Below are positions 30,346 to 42,632 of a stretch of 64,000 nucleotides of DNA, in pieces. The stretch's first letter is position 1. Every line of letters begins with the position of its first letter. The stretch is from Pyrenophora tritici-repentis (lineage: Eukaryota > Ascomycota > Dothideomycetes > Pleosporales > Pleosporaceae): contig NC_089392.1 of the NCBI RefSeq assembly GCF_003171515.1, positions 2,046,001-2,110,000 of the forward strand. The letters are read 5' to 3'. The position numbers were made by a program, and so were the translations under genes. The notes under the pieces were generated by a model, which worked only from the letters and a program-made list of their open reading frames with translations, ran no database searches and was not told the DNA's origin.

Positions 30346-32220
30346 ATGTACAAGACTCTCTCCTCTCTCGGCGCCATCGCGGCCTTAGCAGCCACCGCCA
30401 CCGCCCACGGCACTGTAACGGGCGTCACCATCAACAACCAGTTCATGACAGGCTTCAAGCTCGACTTCTACTACCTCAAGAAGAACAATGGTCAGATCCC
30501 CGAACACATCGGCTGGTATGCCGAAGACACCGACAACGGCTTCGTTGGACCCAGCGACTACGGCAGCCCAGACATCATCTGCCATAAGAACGCCAGTCCG
30601 GATCTTAGCTCTGACAAACTTGCCAAGGTTGAGGCTGGTGGCACTATAACCTTCGATTGGACTCAGTGGCCCCAGTCTCACGTGGGTCCTCTCCTTACCT
30701 ATGTTGCTTCTTACACTGGCGACATCAGCGCAGTCAAGAAGGAGACTCTAGAATGGGTAAAGATCGACGAGGCCGGCTATGAGGGCGGCCAGTGGGCTGC
30801 AATCAAGATGATCAGTCAGAACAACTCTTGGCCTGTCACTGTGCCCAAGAATCTCGCTCCCGGCAAGTACGTCTTCCGCCATGAGGCTATCGCCCTGCAT
30901 AGTGCTGGCCAGGCCAATGGTGCGCAGAACTACCCACAATGTAAGTCATGCAAGGGCATAATAGAAGAGAACCTGGAAGGCTAACTCAGACATTCAGGCC
31001 TGAACATCGAAGTCACTGGCAGCGGAACTGAGAAGCCAAAGGGCGTTGTCGGCACCAAGCTATACACTGCCACCGATCCCGGAATTCTCTTCAACGTTTA
31101 CACTCAGAGCATTAACTACAAGATCCCCGGTCCTCCTCTGTTTGGATCAGGTAGCTCCGGCAGCTCTGGCTCCAGCTCCGGTTCCGGTTCGCCTAAACCA
31201 AGTCCTTCCCCGCCGGCCGCCGGCCCTTTCACTCACGAGAAGCCCGCCGTGACTCCCACTCCTGCTTCTCAGAACGGAGGTTCTTCTACCAACAATGGCA
31301 AAACTCCCAAGGGCAACTCTGGCGCACCCTCCAACGGCAAAGGCGGCGCTAAGGGCAATGCTGGCACCCCCTCTAACGGTAACGGCGCTCCTTCCAACGG
31401 CAATGGCGGTACCCCTACAAACGGTGGAACTCCTACAAGCGGTGACAATGGCGACGAGCCTTCTTACAGCGGCAACGGCGGCAACCCCTGGGGTGGTAAC
31501 GGTGGCAACCCATTTGGTGGCTCACCTCCCAGCGGCTTTCCTGGTTTCCCCAGTGGCTTCCCCGGCGGCGTACCTCCCAACGGCGGCGGCTTTCCTTTCC
31601 CCAGCGGCGCTTCTTTCCCCGGTGGTTTCCCAGGCGGTGCTCCTCCCAACGGCGCTCCTTTCCCCGACGGTTTCCCCGGCGGTAAACCTTGCCCGAGCGA
31701 TGCTCCCTCAAACGGTGGAAAGGCTCCTTCCAGCGGCGGCAAGCCCCCATCGAACGGTGCTCCCAGCAACAACAAACCCACCCCAGGCTCCGGTTCAACT
31801 CCTCCTAAAGGCTCTTCTCCCGGAAAGAACACTCCTTCCAACGGTGCTCCCGCCAACGGTGCTCCCGCCAGCGGCTCATCTTCCGACTCAAACAACCCGT
31901 TCCAAGGCGGTTTCAGTTTCCCTGATGGCAGGCCGGCCAACGATGGCAATCCTAATGCTGGTACCCCTACCAACGGTAAGGGTCAGGCTGCCTCTCCTTC
32001 TCCTACGCCTGCTGTCGCCGCGTCTGGCAAAGATGGTGCTTCTTCTGGTACTGGTTCGTCTTCCTCTTCCGGCACCGGTAGTGCAGCTCCCTCGGGTGGT
32101 AGTGGCTTGCCCAAGACCTTCACTGTGGATGAGTTCATCAAGTGGCTGGAGAAGGTTGCTGGACAAACTGATGATGGCAAGAAGAGACGACGACACGCAA
32201 GGGCTTTCAGTGGGTTCTAG
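30346..32220 (+). CDS. AA9 lytic polysaccharide monooxygenase with a long tail
   Basis: A secreted copper enzyme that oxidatively cleaves cellulose or related glucans. Exons 30346-30940 and 30998-32220 (GTAAGT to TTCAG) encode 605 residues. The signal peptide ends at TATA, exposing His as the first mature residue ([10 protein letters not shown]), one half of the copper-binding histidine brace. The second brace His is in [12 protein letters not shown], and the axial Tyr is in QNYPQC, split by the intron. The catalytic domain ends near residue 235. The remaining 370 residues are an unusually long Gly/Asn/Pro/Ser-rich spacer with NGGTP-, SNGNGAP- and GGFPGG-like repeats. It ends in a conserved-looking C-terminal helix and basic end ([22 protein letters not shown]). 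No CBM1 is present. The tail could act as a wall- or surface-directed linker, but this is inference. Confidence 0.92.
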
Positions 32221-32502
32221 AGGATCGAGACTCTGATGGATGGGTTACGAGGGCTGGTGTGTAAGATAGAATGTCTGGGCAGGAAGGTGTGATGAGATGC
32301 GGGATGAGAACATGGTCGTTTGCACAGATGTCAATGAGCAAGCTGAGCGAGCTCAGCCAATTGGCTTGCTCAGCCAATTGAGCGGAGGCCAGCAGCTCGC
32401 TCGGCTCGCTCGGATTGGCTGAAACAGGGCTGTCAGCTCGCTCGGCTTGATGGGCTCAGTCCCGATTAGGAAAGTTATATAGAAACCTTGGTGTTGAGTT
32501 TC

Positions 32503-35072
32503 TCAGCTAATATCCCACTTATGTACACCGTATTTCGCGTCCATCTCCTCATCGCTGATAGCCTCCTTTACAGGCACCTCACCACTGCCAAATCCAGCTC
32601 TTATCCATCGTCGATCGCACTGTATTGCTGCTAGAAGTTGCGGAGAAATGCTGCGCCGACGGGGCTCGAGGAGGTCACCCAGCTCGCTGAATAAGCGCTC
32701 ACACTCACAGCTTGAGCCTGGGATTGATAGCATGTCGATAGCAAATTTGCTAAGGCTGGGGTAGCGATCGCGGAGTCCTACCCAGTATTTTATAGGGTCG
32801 ACGCCCTCGCTAGCGATCGGTTCGCTGCGTTTCCAAGCCTCATATTCATCCTCCTCGTTCTCCGTAAGCCCTGCAGGCTCAATAAAGCTGTTGATAGCGT
32901 CGTCTATATCATTGTGCCTGACTTTGGGGCGTAAGCGCGGCTTCGGTAAGCTTTTGTACTCCGCCCACAAATGTTGAAACTTGCGGTTGCTGCTCTCTAG
33001 CCAATCAGGCTTATCCGCCCACGCTGCGTCAAGGTAGCTTTTGTAGCGAGGATGAAGGATTGTAGCAGCATAGTAAGCTGGCGAGAGGTCGAGCTTGTTG
33101 TAGTACTCGCGGGCTTTAACTAGGGCAGCGCGGAGGTTGATAGCAAGGTGGTCTTCGGGTGACTCTGTATGCTCATCGTGAATGACGTCTTCATAGCTTT
33201 GCAAGCGGTCCTCATAGACTCCAAGTAAGTATTCAAATACTGGAATAACCTCAGCGATTGCTCCAAAAGCACCGCTTTTGCCGCGGCCTTCAAGCCGTTT
33301 TGTAGCTTGTTTCAGTGGCCTGAGCACATCAATATACTCAGCAATCACCTGCCAGTCATGGGCATTGATCCCATCAGACCTCATCCAATCCGGCGCTGCA
33401 GGCAGCTTGTTGTTACGACTTCGGGCGTACGCGTCTTCAGTTTCAATCTTCTGAATATGGTAGTTGGCGTACCCATTAACCGCTAATTGCAACTCAACAG
33501 CGCGCTCAAAACACGAAACGTAAGAGTTCCAGCGAGTAACAACTGGCTTGACGGGCTCCTTGATTTTGTGCTGTTCTGTTGGCGCGTTGACAGGCTGGTC
33601 CCTAATAGCGAGCTTCTGATACTTCTCAAAAAGAGCGTACTGTTGTGGTGTTTTGATGTAGTTGATAACCGCGAGAAGCACTCCTAATGGTCCATCGCCT
33701 CGCCAAGTAGCCATGTTCTCAGCTTCGTTCACGCGCTCAGTCTCCTCGTTATCGTAGGACTCTTTCTCCTCACCCCAGAGTAGCATCTGGCCAATGAGAT
33801 TAAGCGTATGAGGACCGCAGCGAAGGCGACGCTCGGTAGCGCTGAAGCCCATCTGCAAGGCGAGAGTGTTGATCGTGGTGTTGTTGTTATGTGCGTTGTC
33901 GAGGACGAAGTAACCGAGCTTGCCCACAGTGATTTCGAACTGCTTGAATATTGCCATCACGACCTCAGCCATGGCCTCGCCGGTGTGGGCACCTGTCAGT
34001 TGTGGGAGCGCAATAGGCAAGTCCCTGAGCTCGCCAGAGCTATCAACGTAGTGGGCGACGATACCTAAGTAACCGCGCTTGCCACCTTTTGTCGTCCATC
34101 CGTCAAAGCTTATATGGACTTTGCTCATTGATTCTGAAAGGCTTGCGACAACCTTTGGTAACAGGTAGTTGTACAGGCGTATAACGTATCGTGAGACGCT
34201 GTTATGAGATGCCCACAGGGCTCGTTCTGCCTCTACGCTAGCTAATTGTATCATATTGCGAAAAGACGATGATTCGAATTGTGAGAGTGGGAGGTTGTTT
34301 TCGACGAGCCAGGTGACGGCCGCAAGCCTAAACTCTTGTATATTGAAGTTGGTAAGCTCGTTGGCAACAGCCTGAGAGCAGCCCTTCTGAAGGGCGCGTT
34401 CGAGGAGAGTTTCTTTCCGAGGAGCGACGGTAGTGCGCTTACTTGGAGGCTTCAAGCCATGACCTTTCTTGTCTTCTCCGAGATGACGTGCTGGCGCTGA
34501 TGGAGACTGCGAGACGTCATGTATGCCACGGCCAACAGTAGTGAACTTGTGCTTATAGCAATAGTGGCAGATCCACGTGACTTTTGCGACGTTGCTGCGC
34601 AAGGCGATGCGATAGCCATGGCTGTATACCCAGCTTGCTCGGTTCGAAAGTGATGTGGGCGGCTTGCAGTGCTTTGGGTAGCGACTCCAATTAAAGCCGT
34701 CGTATTTGTCCTCTACCCATACGAAACCCTCGTCGACAGCCTCGCTAGCTGCTCCTGAAGCTGCAACAGTGGCATGCTCGCTGCCCTCAGGTGGTGGGAT
34801 GATTGTCTCTTCGGCGCGCGACTCTCGGAGGGTCGCTTCAAAATTTGGTGCTTGTGGCGCGGCGACGAGAGCTTGACGCGGCGACGAGAGCTTGACGCGG
34901 CGACGAGAGCTTGACGCGGCGACAGCGGTGGAGGAGGTGGAGATGGTGAGAATGGCCGAGTATCGACTAGCACAGGTTGGCTGGCAGTCCCGCGATGACG
35001 CGCTGCGACTCTAGGGCGCTTCGAAGTTGTCGCGATTTCTAGAGCATTAACGCGTGTTCTTTTTGCTGGCAT
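32503..35072 (-). pseudogene. hAT transposase, frameshifted by a 19-bp triplication
   Basis: The likely start is the ATG at 35072 (MPAKRTRVNALEIATTSKRP). The first frame stops near 34713, while the transposase body is in another frame down to the stop at 32503. The switch falls in a tandem triplication of a 19-bp unit (34859-34915). With one unit the frame would run straight through, giving the same order as the related protein at 56408-58972. The body has a BED-like zinc finger (ICHYCYKH), catalytic-core motifs HISFDGWTTKGGKRG and GYFVLDNAHNNNTT, and CGPHTLNLIGQ. The C-terminal hAT dimerisation region is FAIDMLSIPGSSCECERLFS. As it stands, no full-length transposase can be made unless translation starts after the repeat. 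Confidence 0.85.
34859..34915. repeat. Three tandem copies of a 19-bp unit
   Basis: Three exact copies of GCGGCGACGAGAGCTTGAC (34859-34877, 34878-34896, 34897-34915). They lie inside the N-terminal coding part of the hAT transposase. Because 19 is not a multiple of three, the copy number sets the reading frame. Confidence 0.95.
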
Positions 35073-35509
35073 TATAGCAACGGCGAGGTAGATAATAGCT
35101 GCAAATAGAGACGCGTTGATGGAGTATAGGTGAGTGTGGTGGGTGATAAGTAGTAAGTGAAGTGTCGCAGAAGGAGAATATTGTTGCCAGGCCGTTAGCC
35201 GGAAATTTAGTAGCTTATTTGCTAGAAATATAGCAAAAAAGAGTGTATTTTAGGTTATAACTAGGTTTCGAACTTACGCACTACACCTAAAAATCATCGT
35301 GAGATTGCCCCTCCACCAAGTCCTTCAGCCCCAAGTTTCCAACCGCCCCATCCAACCAAGCTAAGCAAGCTGACTGAGCGAGCGCCTATCCCTAAGCTCG
35401 CTCGGCTTGCAAGCGCGCACTGCGCGCTCAGCTCATTCGGCTTGGTCAAAACGTCCAAGCCGAGCGAGCTGAGCGAGCCGGCTCGCTCGTTGACAAGTAT
35501 GGTCGTTTG

Positions 35510-35979
35510 AGACGGCTCGATGGAATTCTTCTGTGTATATATATAACATTCTTTGATGTAGCATAGCAAACCACATTCGTTTGATCATCTTAGGGTTTGA
35601 GAACTTTTATGGGTGTATGTAATGTCTTTTGGTATGTTCTATAGGTTATTGAGTGGGCGATCTGCGACTAACTAGTATCGAGTGTCTTCCTAGGTGAGAT
35701 AACTTCTGATTTGTTAGTGCGATGTGATGGCAGGATATCGGAAATAAGTGTAGGCCAGAGCACATACAAGACTCCAGCTACTTCACGCAAGAGCACAGTT
35801 CAGAGAAAGTAGAGTTAAGTCAGTCTTGATTCGGAAGATACGGGGTAGACCATCTATATGGTTGCCGATGGGGTATCATCAAAGACCCAGTGCAGCAAAG
35901 ACACAGCAAACGCAATCTACCCAAAACCCGGTGTCTTACACATCGGAACAAACAAATAGATACCGAATATAATCAATCG
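35510..35979. other. Intergenic, nothing recognised
   Basis: About 470 bp between the hAT element and the stop codon of the RING-like gene. No repeat or gene is seen. Confidence 0.45.
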
Positions 35980-36816
35980 TTAACAGCACCCACTCACATC
36001 CGCAACATCCCACTGATTCTCCACCCTAAACCCATCCCACCACCACTTCGCAAGCACCGCACCCCACCGATTCAAGCATTCCTCCCACTTGCAATACGTA
36101 AGCTCAAGCAAAGGATCGGCCTTCAGCATCGCCATGATCAATAGGTGCCGTCCCCTAAACTCAGCCGCTTGGTTGTCCCCAAACATGCCGTCAAGGTGGT
36201 GGTACCGCGCTCCCGGCACGCGTACCATGTGTGTCCAAAACGTATCCTGGAGACAGTTGTGGAGTCCAGATATAGCTAGAAGGGGGGTGATCAAGAAGTG
36301 GGGCTCCCAGCTGTTGATGCAGATGCGGATTTGGCTGGCTAGGTACTCTGCGGGTATGTTGTCTAGGGAGAGAGCGACGGTTTCGAGGGTTGGGGTGTAG
36401 ATGGCGTCGAAGACTGCCAAGGCGACTGCGGTGTCGATGCTTATAGCGGTGTTGCCTGCGAAGAGGGCGGAGTCGACGTTGAAGATCTCGAGGAGGTCGA
36501 TGTACAATAGGTAGGCCGGTGACAGGTAGGGGTTGATGTCTTGGACGATGAGCACATCGGCTGGGTTGCCGCATACGCAGGAGGTTTGTACGTCGCCGGC
36601 TTGCGTGTATTGTGCGGTGAGGCAACTACGGCACATGTAGTGGTTGCAGCCTCGAATGGCGTAGAGTGGTCCGGGGTGGGCAAAAGGAAATTCGGGAAGG
36701 TTCTGCAACTTGGTAATGCAGCCGTGACATTGCTGTGGGGGGTTGAGGATGTCGCTCTGCTGCTCGCGTGACAGTGTGGTATTCTCCATGTTTGGAGGTT
36801 GGGGGGGGGGAGGCAT
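35980..36816 (-). CDS. RING-like zinc-binding protein
   Basis: Single-exon gene of 278 residues. The ATG at 36816 (MPPPPQPPNMENTT) is preferred over the longer open frame because the upstream part is basic low-complexity leader. Near residues 30-85 there is a cross-brace zinc pattern: CHGC, about 23 residues, then C-N-H-Y-M-C-R-S-C, then CVC. This fits a RING-HC-like finger except that the last pair has one residue between cysteines instead of two. The remainder is helical with no recognised domain (DTAVALAVFDAIYTP, WTHMVRVPGARYHHLDGM). RING proteins usually act as ubiquitin ligases, but the atypical last pair makes that uncertain. Restriction to fungi is my impression only. Confidence 0.6.
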   Translation of the reverse strand: MPPPPQPPNMENTTLSREQQSDILNPPQQCHGCITKLQNLPEFPFAHPGPLYAIRGCNHYMCRSCLTAQYTQAGDVQTSCVCGNPADVLIVQDINPYLSPAYLLYIDLLEIFNVDSALFAGNTAISIDTAVALAVFDAIYTPTLETVALSLDNIPAEYLASQIRICINSWEPHFLITPLLAISGLHNCLQDTFWTHMVRVPGARYHHLDGMFGDNQAAEFRGRHLLIMAMLKADPLLELTYCKWEECLNRWGAVLAKWWWDGFRVENQWDVADVSGCC

Positions 36817-37100
36817 GTGGTTGAGCTCGGGAGTTGCGTTGATTATGGGAATATATGGCCAGGAGAAGAATGTCTTGAGTAGTAGGCAGGCACGGAGGAT
36901 CCGCGCCTTGGCGGTGGGAAGGGCTTGTCGGTTCGTTCGGGGGTGGGGTAAGGGTGAAAGAAGAGGCGGGCGAGTGCGGGAAAAGAAAGGTCTTGATCTT
37001 GAAGAAAACACAGGGGAACTGGCTACTACCACTGCTGTGCGCGAACTGTGCTTCGCGGACCGTCACTCAAGTGAGCGGTAAGGCAGCCAGCAGTAGCAAC

Positions 37101-37496
37101 TCAATTCCCCTCCGTCTGGTCGCGCTTCTCGGCCCACCAGATGGCGTCAAGCTCCTTCTCTTCGTCGAACGCCGCCTCAATCTTGCTCTTGTATCGCTCC
37201 AGCGCACGCTGGACACGAACAACTTCCTTGACGCACTCGTGGAGAAGCTTGTACTTGATATCCTTGAGAAATTGCTCGTTCAGGTCCAGCGATTGCTCAG
37301 CGAAGAAGGCAGTGCGAGTACACTCCTTCAGAGAGATGAGGCGGTGGCATTGGCGGAACCAACCCTTGGTAGCCTTCTGGGCGAGCTTTTCTTGCTTTCG
37401 GCACTCGACGCGGAGAAACCAAAGATTAAAAGCACGACCGTACATAACAATTCTTGGCGCAACTGTGGTGCTCGTATTTTCGGTAGCGGAAGACAT
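37101..37496 (-). CDS. Small conserved-looking protein of unknown function
   Basis: A 131-residue single-exon frame starting at the ATG at 37496 (MSSATENTSTTVAPR). It is helical and charged, with many Lys/Glu and aromatic residues (RAFNLWFLRVECRKQEKLAQ, DIKYKLLHECVKEVVRVQRA). It has one signal-free N-terminus and no membrane segment, so a cytosolic or nuclear location is likely. Heptad-like spacing in the second half suggests a coiled coil. I do not recognise the family. It lies tandem to, and 284 bp upstream of, the RING-like gene on the same strand. Confidence 0.5.
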   Translation of the reverse strand: MSSATENTSTTVAPRIVMYGRAFNLWFLRVECRKQEKLAQKATKGWFRQCHRLISLKECTRTAFFAEQSLDLNEQFLKDIKYKLLHECVKEVVRVQRALERYKSKIEAAFDEEKELDAIWWAEKRDQTEGN

Positions 37497-39814
37497 CTCT
37501 ATTCGTATTGTAGTTTGCTGAATTTGGGGGCGTCTAGTGTGTTGTGTTGTAAGTAGTTGGTGTCGAGGTGAGCGAGGTGGAGGGAAGGTCAATATGTAGT
37601 GCGGATTAGCGCGCCTTGAAAATTGACGCTTCGCCTCACATTTGCTAGAATCGGAGCAAACAGGTTGAAGAGCCGCAGAACACATTGTTCAGAATACGTC
37701 GGGAAAAAAAACTACGAGCATTAGTGGAATACAATAGCATACTTACCTGTGCTGTCAATGCAATGGAACTAAATTTCAGTTCAAGATGCAGCAAGTCATA
37801 CCTTTCACAACGTTCCCTACGTTGAAATACATGCCCTGTGATCATGCTGAGCCCATAATGGCCCATAAAGGATAATATAGAGGACAAGCCTGGAGCTCCG
37901 CATCACCACTATTAGGCAATGCAAGACACTCCAGGTGTCGCCAAGTAAACAGCTCGACCCACTTTGGAAAGATTGAGTCCCAATTACACTTGATGTCATT
38001 GAAAGGTCTATAGTTCTCTAGGACCGCATCCAGATCTACGGCCTCGTCAGCCATGTCGATACTAAATCGAGAGAGCTCGTTGTGAGGGTACGTTTACATT
38101 TAGGAAAAGGCGCTGACCGAGGCAGTGAAGATGTATCTCAAGCTTATCAGGCATGGTCAACATCTTGTGCTTATTCTTTATCTCGCGAAAAAAGCCACAC
38201 ACAATAAGGTTGAGAGAAAGGTTAGCCTGAAGAGACTGTTCAGTACTCTTAGCAATGCCTGCACAGAAACCATAAAGGACGAGGGAATCCAGCAGCTGAT
38301 CGGCATGCATGCTGTAAATGTGCTGCGAGGTAACTCCTGCATGTACACCGATGAAGACGACCAAATTGTTCATAATCTTGTGCTGCTCGCGGATCTCGTT
38401 AATATGCTCTTGGGAGTAGAAGCCATTGTCGAGGTGGATTCATTTTGCAAGAGGAGCAAGTGGTCTGAAGCCAACATTCTGGTTGCATTCGAGAACAGAA
38501 CATGGAACAGCATCATTGTTCTTGATCTCACAGTAAGATTCCAGTAAACAGTTGCGACAATGAAAGTCTTCGCTCTCAAGCATGATAGATCACAAAGCAG
38601 AAAGATCATGAATTGAGAAGTCATGCATTTGTCGCCAGTGACGCCCATGAGTAGAGGAGCTTCGAATGTGGAATGATACATGTCGGTTGGTCGTTTGATA
38701 TGCTATGAGTTTCGGACTCAAATGTATCTGTGGATGTGTAGAGAAATGGGTAGACTTACAAAGAGATTTATATGCATTAATAGAGGCCATCAACCCGATA
38801 TGATAGTCGGCATTAATGACTGGATACATAACCCAATGGCCACTGTGCATAATTCACGATATAGCCCCTTAAAAAGTAGCGCAATGCGAAAAGAGGCAAA
38901 TTATGACTGTGTTACTCTGACGATCTTGTGTATTGGAGTGTCAACTTATTCGAAAGTTCCAGAGGGGTAATCGCAGAACCAAGGACCATGAGGCTTTCTA
39001 AATGGAGAAGAGTGGAACTCTACATTCAGCTTGGCTAGAAAGAACATGATAGGATCGCTCTGGATGCCTTGTGTGGGATGAGGTCGTGGAATGTGGCAGG
39101 CTTTTTACTTTTTTGTTGCCCCTCTCAGCTTCCATACTGCTTGAGGCACAGCTATGACTATGTAATGCAAATCTCAGGTTCAAAATCGAAATAAACGAAG
39201 AATCGGAGAGAGTGAGTGAGGACGGTTGTTTCTTGAAGGGGGCGATACATTGTGTGGAGAGATGGAACATGATGGATTGCTCAACGAGAGGAAATACGGG
39301 GATATGGCAAGCTAGAGATGCGTAAAATCATCTGAAGGAAGTCAATGAGATAAGAATCATGCAGATATAGAACTCCAAGCATGTGCGCGGTGTCGAAGGC
39401 ATTGGTTTGGCTTGTTCGGATGGGGCGAGGGATGGGTTATTCTTTGCGCAGACTGGGTCCCTACCTCGTAAGTTAAAAGAGTAGTAACTTGGATACCGAA
39501 AGACAGGTCAAAGATCATGCGACGACAATTAACAGCCACCTAACTAAGACGCGAGATGGAATGACGTTCGATTTGGCACATCATTTTTGTGGTTCTTCCC
39601 GCCCCTGACACGGCAGACGGCATACGCGCTAACGTAACCGACGCGAATCTGATAAGATACCGCGGCTTCTGTGACGACATCGGACCGAGCCCGCACCTCA
39701 TAGCTCAAGCTATCCGGCCTTGTCTGTCAGTTCAAGTGCCTCTGGTTAGGCATCTGTCAGATTACTATTAGTTCGCATATGCAGCTCCTGGCGAGTAACG
39801 AGAAACCATCAACC
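37497..39814. other. Gene-poor region with a possible decayed gene
   Basis: About 2.3 kb of overlapping short frames on both strands. A minus-strand segment at 37842-38054 (MADEAVDLDAVLENYRPFND, CNWDSIFPKWVELFTWRHLE) looks coding-like, and more such patches lie up to 38681 in other frames, broken by stops. This could be a decayed minus-strand gene, but I cannot connect the pieces or name a family. Confidence 0.35.
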
Positions 39815-42275
39815 ATGGCCGACGAAAGAACGCCGCTGATCCAGCGCGTCGACGTGAGACCTCATCGCGACCGTTATCCACATCATCGCCTGCGGTTCTT
39901 TTGCACCACACTCTTGAGCGCAACGATAATTGCCGGTGGATTTGCTGCAGTCTACATCTTCAGTTTTGCGCCATCAAGTCAAGAACAAGCATCTCCCATA
40001 TCGCGGTTCTCCCTACCGTCGTCCTTGTCTACATTACAGATACCGGAAGGATGGGCGCGCAAGACAGCCCTAGATTTCGACCTTTTACAGAGTACCCTCC
40101 TTGAGACACCCAACGCAGCAAAGGCAGAAGAATGGAGCAAGTACTACACCAGTGGGCCGCATCTTGCGGGAAAGAATCTCAGCCAGGCGCTGTGGACCAG
40201 GGAACGATGGCAAGAATGGGGCGTCGCAAGCGACATTGTCGATTATGAAGTGTACATCAACTACCCCAAAGGCCATCGACTAGCTTTGATGCAGTCATCT
40301 GGAAATAGCGATGGACAGGAGAAGAACGGCGTTCAATGGGCGATCAAGTACGAAGCGCGACTGGAAGAAGACGTGCTGGACGAAGATAAGTCCAGCCAAC
40401 TTGCAGACCGCGTGCCTACTTTCCACGGATACAGCGCTTCAGGCAATGTCACAGCACCATACGTCTTCGTCAACTATGGAACATACAGGGACTTTGAAGA
40501 ACTCCAGACTGCCGATGTCACCCTCAAGGGCAAGATAGCATTGGCCAAGTATGGTGGTGTATTCCGTGGTCTAAAGGTCAAGCGCGCTCAAGAGCTGGGC
40601 ATGGTTGGTGTAGTAATGTACTCAGACCCTGGTGATGATGGCGAAGTCACCGAGAAGAATGGAATGGCGACATATCCCGATGGACCAGCCAGAGAGCCTA
40701 GCAGTGTCCAGCGAGGCAGCGTTCAGTTCTTGAGTAAGATATCATTGATAAATACATCTATGCTCATGCTAACAAACTACAGGCTTCGCGCCAGGTGATC
40801 CAACAACACCAGGATATCCTTCGAAACCCGGCTGCCCTCGTCAACCCGTTGACCACGCCATGCCCCACATCCCTTCGTTACCCATATCCTACCTTGACGC
40901 CCTTCCTCTCCTCCGGGCACTCAATGGCCACGGCCCGAAAGCATCTTCTTTCGATAAACACTGGCATGGTGGTGGCTTGGACTACAAGGGTGTGGATTAC
41001 AATATCGGACCGTCACCAGACGATCTTGTCCTGAACCTGGTCAATGAACAAGAATATGTCACCACGCCATTATGGAACGTGATAGGAATCATCAACGGTA
41101 CCCTCGCGGATGAGGTAGTTGTTTTGGGTAACCACAGAGACGCCTGGATCGCTGGTGGTGCCGGCGATCCCAATAGCGGCTCTGCAGCGCTTAATGAGGT
41201 TATCCGAAGTTTCGGTGTTGCTATGCAGGCGGGTTGGAAGCCCATGAGAACGATTGTTTTCGCGAGCTGGGACGGCGAAGAGTATGGCCTGGTTGGAAGC
41301 ACCGAGTGGGTCGAGGAATACTTACCTTGGCTTTCTGCATCCACTGTTGCATATTTGAATGTCGATGTTGGCTCAGTCGGGGCGGCTTTCAAGCTCTCGG
41401 CCGCACCGTTGTTAAGTAGGGTAGTCGAGGAAACCGGTAAGCATACTGTTCTCTCCTAAGTAGTGAGTCACTAACATCTTCCAGTCAAAATAGTCCCGTC
41501 CCCCAACCAAACCTTACCCGGACAATCAGTGTACGATACATGGGACAAGCAAATCGAAACCATGGGCTCTGGCAGCGACTTCACTGCCTTCCAAGACTTT
41601 GCCGGCATCTCATCCATCGACATGGGCTTCGGTGGTGACTCCAAGTCCGCGGTGTACCACTACCACAGCAACTATGATTCTTTCGACTGGATGAAGAACT
41701 ACGGCGATGCGAATTTTGAATACCACGCTACCATAGCCAAGGTCTGGGCTCTTCTCGCCGCAAAGCTCATCGAGACACCTGTTTTGCAGCTCAACGCTAC
41801 AGACTATGCGCTTGGCCTCCAAAACTACGTGCAGGCTGTCAAGCATAGCGCTCGCACCAGTCCCGTAAACAAAGACCTTTCCATCTGGCAACCCCTGGAC
41901 GTAGCAGTATCCCACTTCATCTCTGCATCCGCCGCACACGAAGACAATGCAGCCTCTCTTACCGAGCAATTCGCCAACATTGGCGACATACCTTGGTGGC
42001 AGCCTTGGAAGAGAGTCCAACTTTACCTCGCCATCCGCGCCATCAACACAAAGTACAAGTACCTCGAGCGCAAATTCTTGTTCCCTGAGGGCCTGGATGG
42101 AAGGTCATGGTTCAAGCATGTCGTCTTCGCTCCTGGAAAGTGGACTGGATATGCCGGCGCCACCTTCCCTGGCATCGTCGAAGCCTTCGAGGAGGGCGAT
42201 GAAGCAGCAGCTAAGAGATGGGTGTCGATAGTCAGCAGGGCCATTGACGGTGCTGCAGACTGGTTGGAAGAGTAA
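39815..42275 (+). CDS. M28 glutamate carboxypeptidase-like membrane protease
   Basis: Exons 39815-40733, 40783-41436 and 41485-42275 encode 787 residues of the PSMA/transferrin-receptor-like family. A short cytoplasmic tail (MADERTPLIQRV, with an acidic-dileucine-like sorting sequence) is followed by one membrane helix near residues 35-57, so it is a type II membrane protein, probably vacuolar. A PA domain follows (YVFVNYGTYRDFEELQ, GKIALAKYGGVFRGLKVKRA). The M28 zinc peptidase core comes next: GNHRDAWIAGGAGDPNSGSA, FASWDGEEYGLVGSTEW, AYLNVDVG and YHYHSNYDSFDWM, which carry the metal-binding His/Asp/Glu. A C-terminal dimerisation domain ends the protein. The ATG at 39779 would add 12 residues; 39815 gives the usual short tail. 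The likely role is removal of C-terminal acidic residues from peptides. Confidence 0.9.
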
Positions 42276-42632
42276 GCAGGGACGTACACAGTGTCCAATA
42301 TTCAGTGTATATCAGATTCAATGTATTGTGTTGAGGTATACAAGGTGTTCGTGATGACGTTATGTGTGACTGTGCTGGCGCCGTGAGGTATTCCAAGTGG
42401 GTGATTAGAAGACAGTGATGCTGGGGTACATGGCATAGCATGAAGTATCACAGTGCATAATTATGGCAAGGTCACTAAGGCAATAGTATGTTGGAAGGGC
42501 AGGTATCATTATTGCACAAAAGAATCTATGTCCGCAGGCCCTTCTTCTTCTTCCTCATCATCATCATCATCCTCCCCCTCATTGTCGGCGGCAACAGGCG
42601 GCGGACGGACGGACAGGCGGGCACGACCATCT
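42276..42632. other. Intergenic 3' region of the M28 gene
   Basis: About 360 bp with a short CTT/CAT microsatellite-like tract at 42541-42575. No gene is recognised. Confidence 0.45.

Larger units (their letters stand above)
32323..35501 (-). mobile_element. hAT transposon 1, complete ends, 8-bp target duplication
   Basis: A 3,179-bp element flanked by GTCGTTTG on both sides (32315-32322 and 35502-35509). The imperfect terminal inverted repeats start CA and share TGTCAA-GAGC-AGC (16 of the first 21 positions match). Both subterminal regions are packed with AGCTCGCTCGGCTTG-like direct and inverted motifs, as is usual for transposase binding sites. The transposase gene runs on the minus strand and is frameshifted. 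It sits about 100 bp downstream of the AA9 stop codon. Confidence 0.9.

Noticed and set aside
31295..32236. 313-codon frame in another phase of the AA9 tail
   Set aside because: A shadow of the repetitive Gly/Pro-rich coding sequence; Leu/Ala-rich translation arises from the same repeats.
38131..38547. Plus-strand frame of about 138 codons
   Set aside because: No domain; competing minus-strand coding-like patches overlap it and the region looks decayed.
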